Source: Oopsacas minuta (taxonomy: Eukaryota; Porifera; Hexactinellida; Lyssacinosida; Leucopsacidae). From it: a stretch of DNA of 64,000 nt. A program made the position numbers and the translations under genes. Within the stretch, counting starts at the first letter, position 1, and every line of letters starts with the position of its first letter. Of the stretch, positions 20,186-29,506 are shown in pieces. The stretch spans positions 124,001-188,000 of the forward strand of contig JAKMXF010000298.1 of assembly GCA_024704765.1 (NCBI GenBank), written 5' to 3'. The notes under the pieces were generated by a model. It made no database searches, was not told the DNA's origin, and saw only the letters and a program-made list of their open reading frames with translations.

Positions 20186-21580
20186 TTACGCACTCACGCC
20201 AAATAATTTAGTGAATTCCTCAAAGCGTTCGATTTCTTCCTGGCTAACTGTCCCGTGGATTTGTTCTAGAGCTTTCATAAAGTCTATAAGTGCTAAATTT
20301 CGTGGACGGATTTGATCAGTTTGAATATCATAGAATGATTTTTGGACAGAGAAGCTAGTTGGTGCCGATTCAGGGATCCATTTCGCGATATCTTGATCCC
20401 ATTTCCAATCCTGTGTACTCTGCAATTCTCTAAATGGACCTAACATTGCTTCACAACATAGAGCACAAATATCTGAACAAGAAAATCCACCCAATTTACC
20501 AGCTAAATCAACAAACTCAGAATCACTCATTTCATTCTGTACACAATCAATAGAATCTATAAGTATCTGCTTTTTAGTTTGTAAGTCAGGAGGTGAAATA
20601 TACACACGCTTATTAAAACGTCTTAAAAATGCCTTATCTAACTCCCAAGGACAATTCGTAATACCAATTATTGATAGTTTACAATTAGCATGTGCTCCTT
20701 TCTCCATTTGTTGCATAAGTTCTGTCTTGATCCTACGACTGTAATCCTCTTCATTAGATTGTCTCTGTCTACACAGACTATCTATCTCATCGAATAGAAT
20801 AAGAGAATATCCCTCTTGTTCCTTGGCTATTCGTAACAAATTTTTTATAAACTTTTCACTCTCTCCCACCCAACTTGATAGAATATCTGCACTTGATATT
20901 GAGAAACATTTCGCGTTGAATTCGTTAGCAAGAGCTTGAGCGAGTTGAGTTTTGCCAGTGCCAGGTGGACCGTAGAGCAGAATATTCTGATTTTTGAATG
21001 GGAAAATACCTTGAAATAGTTTAGGGAATATTAAGCTCTCTTTCAAGATAGATTTCGCCTTAGAATAACCAGTAATATTTTTGAATGTAAGATTACTATC
21101 AAATGGTAATAAAGTTGATTCTATAGCTGTAGTGTATTTATCATTAGCAGCTATACCATGGCTATTAGAAGCTACATGATCTTGTGGGAGCTCTGTAGCT
21201 ACACCTTGCATTCTATTTCTCTGTTTCAAAAGCACTGCTATATGACTTTCCACTATAACAGATATTTGTTGTAAAGCCTGTCTACGAGTTGGATTCCCCT
21301 CATATGGTATAAGGGTCACAAGCGTATTTGCACAACTCATTAAGTTGGATAGGATGTGATTAATATTGATACGATCTGTTTTCAAACATTCATTTGATGC
21401 CATTTCAATATACTCAACTGCATTCAAATACACTTCACTTGTATTGGTGATATTATTAATCATTGATTGGTGAAATTGTGCATCTTCTCCAGTCAATGTA
21501 AGCGATTGGGACACCAAGCTACTACAGCCTTCGATACCAGACGATTGACAGTTTAATAGTTCAGAGCTATTCTCTATCAT
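20186..21580 (-). CDS. VPS4-like AAA ATPase, divergent N-terminus
   Basis: This is a single-AAA-domain ATPase of 464 aa related to the VPS4/katanin/spastin group. Walker A is GPPGTGKTQLA, Walker B is LILFDEIDSL, the pore loop is SWVGESEK and the second region of homology has AFLRRFNKRVYI. The C-terminus (residues 440-464, ending EEFTKLFGVSA) resembles the VPS4 helix that closes the domain. The first 150 residues are helical with a QALQQISVIVESHIAVLLKQR segment but do not clearly match an MIT domain, so ESCRT-III binding is uncertain. It could be a diverged VPS4 or a separate paralogue. TTCGCAG ends at 21583, two bases before the ATG. Confidence 0.72.
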   Translation of the reverse strand: MIENSSELLNCQSSGIEGCSSLVSQSLTLTGEDAQFHQSMINNITNTSEVYLNAVEYIEMASNECLKTDRININHILSNLMSCANTLVTLIPYEGNPTRRQALQQISVIVESHIAVLLKQRNRMQGVATELPQDHVASNSHGIAANDKYTTAIESTLLPFDSNLTFKNITGYSKAKSILKESLIFPKLFQGIFPFKNQNILLYGPPGTGKTQLAQALANEFNAKCFSISSADILSSWVGESEKFIKNLLRIAKEQEGYSLILFDEIDSLCRQRQSNEEDYSRRIKTELMQQMEKGAHANCKLSIIGITNCPWELDKAFLRRFNKRVYISPPDLQTKKQILIDSIDCVQNEMSDSEFVDLAGKLGGFSCSDICALCCEAMLGPFRELQSTQDWKWDQDIAKWIPESAPTSFSVQKSFYDIQTDQIRPRNLALIDFMKALEQIHGTVSQEEIERFEEFTKLFGVSA

Positions 21581-21687
21581 TTCTGCGAATATTTTAGATC
21601 GTTTTATTAAAATCCAGGAAAGACAACGAAATTAATAAACCAACGCAAAACTAACATTACAATAAGTAAAATTAATAATATGAACAA

Positions 21688-22387
21688 TCACTGTGTGTAG
21701 TTTGGAATATAGGAATAATCAGGGCATACTCTCTGTGTAAGGTCTGGCTGATAAGAAACTGGATTATGTGTCCCAATAGCAATAGAGTATAACTCATCCA
21801 TTGTACTACTAATAGAATCTCCTTGAAATGATAATTCTTGTTCTAGCAAGGTATCCATCTCTCCTTCTATAGGGTAAACATGATTTGTCACGTATAAGTG
21901 TGAATCAGCTGAGTTAATGAATTGGGCATATTGTTGTGGTATGAGCGGATTGTTCTCTATATCCTCGCGAAATACATCGAGGAAATTTCGATACTTATCC
22001 AGCTGTTCTCTATCCTGACTATTCAATTTCTCAATTCGCCTGGAAATACACAATTGATAAAACAAGTAATTTCCTAATTAATAAGCATAATTCATAAATT
22101 ATTCCTTACCTTCTCTTTAAGTATCTAGATGGAAGTGAACCGAAATTTTCTCTCATATTTTTCAGAATTTTCTGGGAGATATTAATATTTCTTTTCTTAA
22201 CATTCAATGCATTAGTAGATACATTGAGTGGTTTAAAAGTTTGAATAAACGCAAGGATGTTTGTATCTTTTATATTTCCTGATTTTTGGGTGTATCTTGA
22301 TTTAAATCCTTTTTCATAAAATTTATGTCTCAAATGAGCCGGGATTATTCTTGTTGATGAAGATCGTTTTTTCGATGATTTTTGCAT
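21688..22387 (-). CDS. Unknown basic protein, two exons
   Basis: Two exons, 22387-22110 and 22039-21688, join across a 70-bp GT-AG intron (GTAAGG donor, TTTCCAG acceptor, phase 2) and give 209 aa. The N-terminal half is basic (KKRSSSTRIIPAHLRHKFYEKGF). The middle spans the splice site at RYLKRRRIEKLNSQDREQL, and the C-terminal half is acidic and tyrosine-containing. No domain, signal peptide or membrane segment is recognised. The phase-matched intron and sustained open frames support a real gene. A coiled or nuclear role is possible but unproven. Confidence 0.6.
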
Positions 22388-22884
22388 TGTAATGTTGAGA
22401 AATTTCGCGATTTTAATTGTTGGGAAATATCCTCGTTCATCTCTCTTTTATAGCGAATTTCTGTAATTATATTTTAAGAAATAGCTGTGAAAAATCGCTA
22501 TTTTGAATTTAACAAACGAATTTCGATAGCTCCCAAAATTCAATGAAAAACGAACTGTGAAAGACAAAATATAACCAATCAGATGAGCAATGCCATCGTG
22601 TTGGCATGAATAAACGCAGAAAACTTACATACAAATCTAGTTAACAGTAAACAAATAGCAAATAATTTTGTAATCAATTTTAGAAGATGGCTTTTGTATT
22701 TTTACAAGATTATCAGTGAAGAGGAAAGCAAAATTGGTTATATTTTGGGAAAATATACAAAATATCTTAGCAATCGGCGCTAAATCGATTTCGAGGAAAT
22801 AATACGAACGATATAGACAATTTGATAATAAATAATTGGGTAAGAATAGTGTGAATAAGCGATAAATTGTGTATATTTGAAGAA
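22388..22884. other. Intergenic spacer
   Basis: This is 497 bp of AT-rich sequence between the unknown two-exon gene and the stop of the CH/ankyrin gene, both on the minus strand. No ORF or clear repeat is seen. Confidence 0.6.
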
Positions 22885-25830
22885 TTAACTTTTGGTCTTT
22901 GATCTGGCAATAAGATGTACTATCCTTTGAGAATCAGATTTGTCAATTGTCTTAGAAATATTTCTAACCAAATCTCTAGCAGATAGGAGACTATGAGCTC
23001 TCAGGCGCGCTAGAATTTCAGAATTATCTTTAAAAAATCCTCCTTTTATCCATTGTTCATGATCTCTTATATAATCAAACGCTGTTCTTTTTCGTTTATT
23101 AACTAAAGTATAATCACACGCGTTTTCTAACAGTTTGGCTGCAGCGAAATCGTTATCAAGTCTACAAGCAATAAATAGAGGAGATTCTCCTAGCTTATTT
23201 TGTTGGTTAACATTCGCTCCGGCATCAATTAATATCTCTAATACAGGTGTAGTGCCTAATTGGACAGCTAAATGTAATGCATTATTACCAGATCTATTTG
23301 TATGTAACATGTCTACACCTTGTGTTATAAGGAATTGGGTTGTCTGGAGTAAATCTGAACACACAAACTCTTGTGCTAGAGATTTGAATAACAACTTTTC
23401 TGGTTCATTTGTGTAGAATAATAATCCATGGTTCAAGAGGGTTGCAACACAAGAATGTCTCTGTGTAACAGTAGCATGGTATAGAGGAGATTTAGCCCCA
23501 TACTCTAGTGTATTTTCTCTGATAGCTACTTCAAGCTCTTGGCCTTGCTCGCCTTCCAAAAGTGTTTCCATCAACTCATCATTACCGTGTATAGCACACA
23601 TATGTATTGGTAGTAATCCATCTGTATTAGGATACAAATTCGATACGTCAAATTTTAGCAAATAACTTACACAAGATTGTACCTCAAGTACTTCAACTGA
23701 GGAATAATTGTTTGAACAAATGCTATGTAAAACTGTATTTTCGTTAAAATCTTTCGCATTTGGGTCAGCTCCGCACTCTAATAGAAGCTCAGCTGTTTGT
23801 TTATTTGTGACGTAATGTAGTGGGGCTTTACCATGTGCATCAGTTAGATTGATATCAATAGCAATATCTGAGTAAACGCGGATAATTCCACTTATGTTAT
23901 ATTTCGCAGCAATGTGTAGTAAAGTCATTCCTGAGTAAATTCTAGAACGAAGAGAAATGAAATTATTTTCATGGTCTCTGACTAATTTTTCTAACTCTTC
24001 AATTTCTCTATTCAAATAGAATTTTAGTGTCTTTGCCAATTGATTTTTCTTATCTAACATTATACGTTTTAACTCTACATTACGGACAATGTCAATAGCT
24101 GTTTTGTTGTTACGATCTTTCAAATCAGGATTTACACAATTCTCTAATAACAACAGGCCAGCTTCCTTTTGTATAGAATCTAGTGCCAAATAGAAAGGCG
24201 ATTGTAGAAGGGAGTTACAAATATTCACGTTTGCACCATTTTGCAGTAACAATTCACAAATATCAATGTTATTATTCTTGCTAGCATAATGTAATGCAGT
24301 ATTACCAGTGCTATCTTTTGAATTCACAAAGGAAAAATCGCTATTGAAAAACGTAATTAACTTTTCAACGATTATTATCTCTCCTACACGACTTGCTCTA
24401 TGCAGGAGCTTTTCGCATTGAGCCCGTGTACCAGGAAATACTTGATATAATAGCGGTGCATTAGCTGGTAACTTCTTATTCCTTGTACTACTACTGACAA
24501 ATATATTATACTTTTTCTCGTGTTTACTTTGTGAGATTTCAACTAGTTTCCCTGGGGGCAGTCCAAGCATTTTGTATATTTCCTCAGAGTTTAATTGTCC
24601 AGTGAAATTATCAGAATACAATCCTTTACTACGTTCATACAAAACAAGTTTTCTATCCGGCCAAATAGTTTCTTTCGTTACAGGGCGATAAAACGCGATA
24701 TTACAAGTTAATCCTAGATTAATTGCAAACTCTTCACACATCTCATTTATCGTCATAGGGGAAGGACAATCTATCTGATCGAATCGTATGTCCATCTGTT
24801 TTAGGATCTTATTACGAATCATTAACTGTACATCTACAACATGTTTATGCCATTCATCACAGTGTGCTAGGTCGAATACACTGGATAATTCCTTATATTC
24901 TTTCTGATGATTCTGCAAATTATTTTCTAGTGCTACCGTTTTCAACTTGAGTGCCTCGGCTTGCACAGGCCCAGCTTCAAGAATCAAATCCAACTGAGAT
25001 TTATTCTCTTTCAATAAAGTTACAAGTCTTTTAGCTCTCTCTCTGACTAGAGTTTCTTGTCGGTATCTTACCCCTTGAATGCATAGAGCAGCTACAAAAC
25101 CAGACAACGCCCATTCATCTCCTGCCAATAGATCAGGCACTTCCATCAGGAAATTAGTACGTAGCGCTTTCGTCACACCCTCAAGACACAGAGAGATAGT
25201 CCAGCGATCACTTAACAGAACTTCTGCAGTGAAAGTACCCGGAATGAATGTGTTAATAATCGCACATAACACACGACTATCAGCTAACCCACTCATATCA
25301 CTTAACTGTAATCTCTTGGTGTATTTATCATTACGTAAAATACGATTAATAATATCTAAGCTTAATCTCTCGAGTGAGTCAATATTCAATGAACTCTTAT
25401 TATCTTCCTGTGCACTGAATGTTAGCCTGCTTTTTATTAAACTAGCTGGATGGGATGGTTGCAAGAACTTGGGTAGAACGTTACGAATACCAATCAAGTT
25501 GTAGAGTATCAAATAAGCAAGAGTTGTAAAAACAACTTCTGAGGATTTTTGAGCGAATCGTTTCGATTCTATTTGATAATTATTCGGTAATAATTTCGCC
25601 TTCTTAAGACTGCTAATAAACCAATCTACACGAATAACTTTTTGGTTGTCAGTCAAGCCCTGCATACTCTGTATTCTAGTCTGAGGCTGTCCAGTCATTG
25701 ATTCTAACAGTAATTGTAATGTGTTACCTTCCATTAGTGAATTTAGGATACTACTTGATTCTGATTTACGAGCTAATACGCTATTTATCCAGCCGGTGAA
25801 CCCATGAGCTCTTGAAACAAAGTTGTCCAT
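22885..25830 (-). CDS. Calponin-homology and ankyrin-repeat protein
   Basis: This is a 981-aa cytoplasmic protein. The N-terminus (about residues 5-115) reads as a calponin-homology domain: HGFTGWINSVLARK, then a helix ending LQLLLESMTGQ and QKVIRVDWFISSLKKAKL. A second helical block at about 150-270 has VLCAIINTFIPGTF and could be a diverged second CH domain. From about residue 500 to 940 there are at least six ankyrin repeats, for example NTALHYASKNNNIDICELLLQNGA and NNALHLAVQLGTTPVLEILI. A membrane/actin-cytoskeleton linker role is inferred from the domains. I do not recognise a vertebrate orthologue. TTTTAG ends at 25841, ten bases before the ATG. Confidence 0.75.
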   Translation of the reverse strand: MDNFVSRAHGFTGWINSVLARKSESSSILNSLMEGNTLQLLLESMTGQPQTRIQSMQGLTDNQKVIRVDWFISSLKKAKLLPNNYQIESKRFAQKSSEVVFTTLAYLILYNLIGIRNVLPKFLQPSHPASLIKSRLTFSAQEDNKSSLNIDSLERLSLDIINRILRNDKYTKRLQLSDMSGLADSRVLCAIINTFIPGTFTAEVLLSDRWTISLCLEGVTKALRTNFLMEVPDLLAGDEWALSGFVAALCIQGVRYRQETLVRERAKRLVTLLKENKSQLDLILEAGPVQAEALKLKTVALENNLQNHQKEYKELSSVFDLAHCDEWHKHVVDVQLMIRNKILKQMDIRFDQIDCPSPMTINEMCEEFAINLGLTCNIAFYRPVTKETIWPDRKLVLYERSKGLYSDNFTGQLNSEEIYKMLGLPPGKLVEISQSKHEKKYNIFVSSSTRNKKLPANAPLLYQVFPGTRAQCEKLLHRASRVGEIIIVEKLITFFNSDFSFVNSKDSTGNTALHYASKNNNIDICELLLQNGANVNICNSLLQSPFYLALDSIQKEAGLLLLENCVNPDLKDRNNKTAIDIVRNVELKRIMLDKKNQLAKTLKFYLNREIEELEKLVRDHENNFISLRSRIYSGMTLLHIAAKYNISGIIRVYSDIAIDINLTDAHGKAPLHYVTNKQTAELLLECGADPNAKDFNENTVLHSICSNNYSSVEVLEVQSCVSYLLKFDVSNLYPNTDGLLPIHMCAIHGNDELMETLLEGEQGQELEVAIRENTLEYGAKSPLYHATVTQRHSCVATLLNHGLLFYTNEPEKLLFKSLAQEFVCSDLLQTTQFLITQGVDMLHTNRSGNNALHLAVQLGTTPVLEILIDAGANVNQQNKLGESPLFIACRLDNDFAAAKLLENACDYTLVNKRKRTAFDYIRDHEQWIKGGFFKDNSEILARLRAHSLLSARDLVRNISKTIDKSDSQRIVHLIARSKTKS

Positions 25831-26273
25831 TCAAATCACTAAAATTTTTCCCTAAAATAGACAAAATAATATGCAGTCAGTCTATTCTACATTTGTTAAC
25901 TGCGATTTCGCGGAAAGTCTAGTCGATTGGGACAGTTCAGCCAACTGAAGGCATAATCTATGCAATTATGTCAACGAATTAATATTATACAAATGCTTTA
26001 TGACGTAATGGTAAGTATGTAATTGATTAATAACAAATCAAGCACTGACGTCACACCATATGGGCAATAAATCATAAAATATTATATTTCTATAATACCA
26101 TATAAAGTATTGGGTTTTAATCTACGTACCATAATACCTCATGTGTAAATTTAGTAATGAATAATAAGCATGTGGGTCCAATCAGCTCACATGAGCAATG
26201 CCAGTCAATGGATAGGATTATGTATATTAATATATATTGTACAAATTTAATAATTCCAAAATAAGCTTCAGAA
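25831..26273. other. Divergent intergenic spacer
   Basis: This 443-bp AT-rich region lies between the CH/ankyrin gene (minus) and the orphan membrane protein (plus). It must contain both promoters. No other feature is seen. Confidence 0.55.
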
Positions 26274-27272
26274 ATGAAATTCCAAATTCTAGACTATGTA
26301 AATTTCGGGTTAGAAGGCTTGTATATAATCTGGTCATGTGTTATATTTATTTTCGCGATTATATGGCTCAGGGCTGTTATAAAAGATTCAATGTCTAAGA
26401 TGAAACGTTTGAAAAGTGAACGTTTACTTGGCGAACATGTAGACGTAAAAACAATGGAAAATCAACTGAAATACAACAAACTAATAATTTTCTTAATAAT
26501 AATCGCATTGCTATATCATATAACCTTCATTACGAATACCATATTTTTCGCAGTATTCCTCGAATTATGGAAGCAATCTGCAAACAGTACAAGCAGTGCA
26601 ATTGCGTTATGTGGATCCTTCTGCATGTTCGCGTCCGGAGCTCCTATCTCACTATATCAGCTATACTACTTATCAATTGCCATGATAATTACACAGATTT
26701 GGTGCGTATATAAAAACAAACATTTCTACACATTTCTGTATTGGTCAGTGCTATCCATACGAACTCTGTTTCTACTCGTACTATGGACTGTAGAAAAAAC
26801 GTATTTGATCGGGAAAACATTAACATCAACGGTAATGGTATTTGACCTTGTTTGGATAGCTGCAATATCAATAAATACATATCAATTGATGGATAGAAAC
26901 CTACAATTAAGAGTAAGGCAATTCCGTATACACCTGGATGATAACCTCATAAACGCCCAGAAAAGGAGTGTAGCTCGGTTCAAACTTGCTATCCTAAGTT
27001 TCTATCCACTCTTCCTAATGTACACGACTGTATTCGTTATCTATATATCCGTCTCTATATTTGAGGTAATTGAAATGGACTCAGATTTTATTCATGAAGA
27101 ATATGGACCCACGCCAGGGACACTGCCTAGATTTTGGGGAAAGTCCTTAGTGCATTTCTACAATGCTTGTGATTTGGTAACAAATGTGATAGTTATCTTC
27201 TGGGATATGCCATTCCTTATTATAGGATTCAGCAAACTTAAAGGAATTTACCAGTTCGAGACAGCTCAATGA
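26274..27272 (+). CDS. Orphan seven-pass membrane protein
   Basis: This is 332 aa with about seven hydrophobic segments near residues 13-37, 68-95, 105-132, 140-170, 180-200, 240-262 and 295-318. It has no cleavable signal peptide. None of the hallmark residues of rhodopsin, adhesion or gustatory-type receptors are obvious. The loops after segments 1 and 5 are strongly basic (SKMKRLKSER, RVRQFRI), suggesting they are cytoplasmic. It is a single exon with sustained coding character. CTTCAG ends two bases before the ATG. It may be a lineage-specific receptor or transporter; the function is unknown. Confidence 0.65.
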   Translation: MKFQILDYVNFGLEGLYIIWSCVIFIFAIIWLRAVIKDSMSKMKRLKSERLLGEHVDVKTMENQLKYNKLIIFLIIIALLYHITFITNTIFFAVFLELWKQSANSTSSAIALCGSFCMFASGAPISLYQLYYLSIAMIITQIWCVYKNKHFYTFLYWSVLSIRTLFLLVLWTVEKTYLIGKTLTSTVMVFDLVWIAAISINTYQLMDRNLQLRVRQFRIHLDDNLINAQKRSVARFKLAILSFYPLFLMYTTVFVIYISVSIFEVIEMDSDFIHEEYGPTPGTLPRFWGKSLVHFYNACDLVTNVIVIFWDMPFLIIGFSKLKGIYQFETAQ

Positions 27273-27348
27273 TTTGTGTTTTGTTTCTAAATGCATGTTT
27301 TATCTTAGAAATATTATTAGTAAAATTAAAATAATAATATAAAGTGAA

Positions 27349-27485
27349 CAGCTGTTATATAGAAGTATTAATTTGTTCAAATATGGTCATAAGCCGTTAA
27401 AGTATATTCCATCGGTGATATTGAACTCCGCTTATGTCGAAGTAACTATCACGGTCCCTTGAGCTTCGATATCACGAGGTAAATG
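27349..27485. mobile_element. MITE copy (TA-flanked inverted-repeat element, family 1)
   Basis: This is a third copy of the element at 57954-58088. It shares GTTATAT.GAAG near the left end, AAATATGGTC in the middle and CGGTCCCTTGAGCTTCGATAT at the right end. The left terminus has lost about nine bases. It lies between the orphan membrane gene and the CLHC1-like stop. Confidence 0.7.
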
Positions 27486-27533
27486 TAAAATTCCTTTAGC
27501 TATAAAAATGTAAGAGGAGCATGGTATCATAAT

Positions 27534-29222
27534 TCAGTTATAACTCAACAAGCTTCGGTAGCTATCATTAGCTTTATATATAATATTCCTGGTTAAAATA
27601 CTGACAAATATCCTTTCTCCGATATCTGTAAACCCAGCGTTATATAGTTCACCAGCTATTTCCTCCCAAATTCCAGTATCCGCGTTGAAATCGTACAGCA
27701 ATTGATTTCCAAAATTGAAAGGGTCTGTTTCACTTAAAATTATTTGTACTGAGAGTATGGCTAAGCCATTTCTTATGTATAATAGTAAGAGGTTAGCCAG
27801 GTCGATAACTGGTTGATAATTGTTAGTAGGGCTTAGTAAAAGGAGAGCTTTATCCATGGTTGGTTCGTGTAATAGAAACGAAACGAATTCATCATCCTTG
27901 AATTCTCTGATATAATTAAATAGAGCGATAGGTCGTTGCATAGAGTAGAGACATGAAGCAATCATAGGACGATCTTTGATAGCAGTGAATACGTGGAGAG
28001 CTAAGCTCAAATATTTTGCATTAGTCGGGTATTGTGAATACAGCAGGTATCCTAGTTCATTAGAAAAGCAGACCAAATTCTGGAATATTGACTGAGATAG
28101 TAAATCGAATTTTCCTTGTTCTCTCATTACATTAACACAAACTATGGATATGTCATGGGGAAGTGTGCCAAATGCGGGTACAGTATCCAGTAGAACCTGA
28201 CAGAATATCATTATAGCAGGCTGTTGATCGGGAAGATTCGTAGCTTCATTGAATCTCTGTAATATCCCGAAAGTACGTAGGAATCCTTTTGGGGAATTCC
28301 CGGCCTGTATTGCGGCTTCTAGATACTTACCAGCCGCGAATAACTCATTAAACATATCCAAATAACTCAACATAAGTTCAGTTTCCTTCTCAATACTAGC
28401 ATCATCAATTTCTGGAGTAGAACCAATTGTAGTGCTGGATTGGCATAAGATCCCTTGAATTAGCTCAGAATAAGTCTCTTCCGCGGTATGTTCTAGCTCA
28501 TGAGATGTTTGTATAAGTTGTAATGCCGTTGAACAAGTCTTAATCTTCGTAGATAATTCCGAATTTTTCTGAATAATATCCATTTTCAATTGTTCCCTCT
28601 CAAGGAGATCTGAATTAAGTTTCTCTTTGGTTGATATTGGTTTATAGCGTGTATTTTTGGAAGCTAATAAATTGCCTATTTCTCTTTTCCTCTTATCAGT
28701 TGCATTAGTTAGTTTTGATATATCAAATACCATATCCTGATTTGCCAGGCTAGGCAAGATACTTTTACGTCTGTTTAATGATATAGAAAGTTTATTCTGC
28801 ATTACAAGACTCTCTAAATTTCTTCTCTTTTCAATTTCTATTTTCTCCTGCTTCTTTCTTGATATCTTCCCCTTTATATCACGACTTGTTGTTCGGTATG
28901 ATTTAAGCTTTGAATCTATGTAATTTTCCCGATCCTTTATATGCTCGATAGTTTCATTTTGATTTTGAGAAATTTCATCAATATCATTTTCGAAAAGGTT
29001 CATTTGCTCAATTTTGAGTTTATGGCGAATAGCAGTATCGTATATATGTTGAATCTTAGCTAAGCTGAATATATATGCGGGAAGTTGTGATAAAATATCG
29101 CCAAACAGCGCTTGTTTTTCGATCAATTCCTGATGGGTTGAATTTCTTGAAATGTTGAAAGTTGAAATCTTTTGATGATTGTCAGATAATTTCTTCTCAT
29201 GAGTTTTACCCGATGGCCTCAT
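27534..29222 (-). CDS. CLHC1: Clathrin heavy chain linker domain-containing protein 1-like
   Basis: This is 562 aa from the ATG at 29222; the frame extends eleven codons upstream without another ATG. The N-terminal half is helical and charged, with coiled-coil-like stretches at about 80-145 and 205-260. The C-terminal half begins MLSYLDMFNELFAAGKYLEAAIQAGNSPKGFLRTFG, which matches the clathrin heavy-chain linker-type helical repeat of CLHC1, whose human member is 586 aa. Family function is poorly known. It is a single exon, with no close splice-acceptor-like site upstream of the ATG. Confidence 0.65.
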   Translation of the reverse strand: MRPSGKTHEKKLSDNHQKISTFNISRNSTHQELIEKQALFGDILSQLPAYIFSLAKIQHIYDTAIRHKLKIEQMNLFENDIDEISQNQNETIEHIKDRENYIDSKLKSYRTTSRDIKGKISRKKQEKIEIEKRRNLESLVMQNKLSISLNRRKSILPSLANQDMVFDISKLTNATDKRKREIGNLLASKNTRYKPISTKEKLNSDLLEREQLKMDIIQKNSELSTKIKTCSTALQLIQTSHELEHTAEETYSELIQGILCQSSTTIGSTPEIDDASIEKETELMLSYLDMFNELFAAGKYLEAAIQAGNSPKGFLRTFGILQRFNEATNLPDQQPAIMIFCQVLLDTVPAFGTLPHDISIVCVNVMREQGKFDLLSQSIFQNLVCFSNELGYLLYSQYPTNAKYLSLALHVFTAIKDRPMIASCLYSMQRPIALFNYIREFKDDEFVSFLLHEPTMDKALLLLSPTNNYQPVIDLANLLLLYIRNGLAILSVQIILSETDPFNFGNQLLYDFNADTGIWEEIAGELYNAGFTDIGERIFVSILTRNIIYKANDSYRSLLSYN

Positions 29223-29506
29223 AATTGATGAAATCGTTTTTATACGAATCTTCAAAGGAGGAACCCGAAAAAGGTAGGGTAAGCCTGTAGACAGTAAGCC
29301 TCCTAATCAAATTGCAATTTAATATAAATTATATGAATAATTACAAATGTTAAGAATTAACCAATATTTCCATTAAATATGTGTAGTTGAAAACAACAAT
29401 ATAATATTATAAAAATATTTTAAATTGCAATTAATGAATTAATAAAAGAGTAGAATACAAAGATAAATAATTCCTAAAATAAGTAAAAATAAAATTGAAT
29501 AAATCT

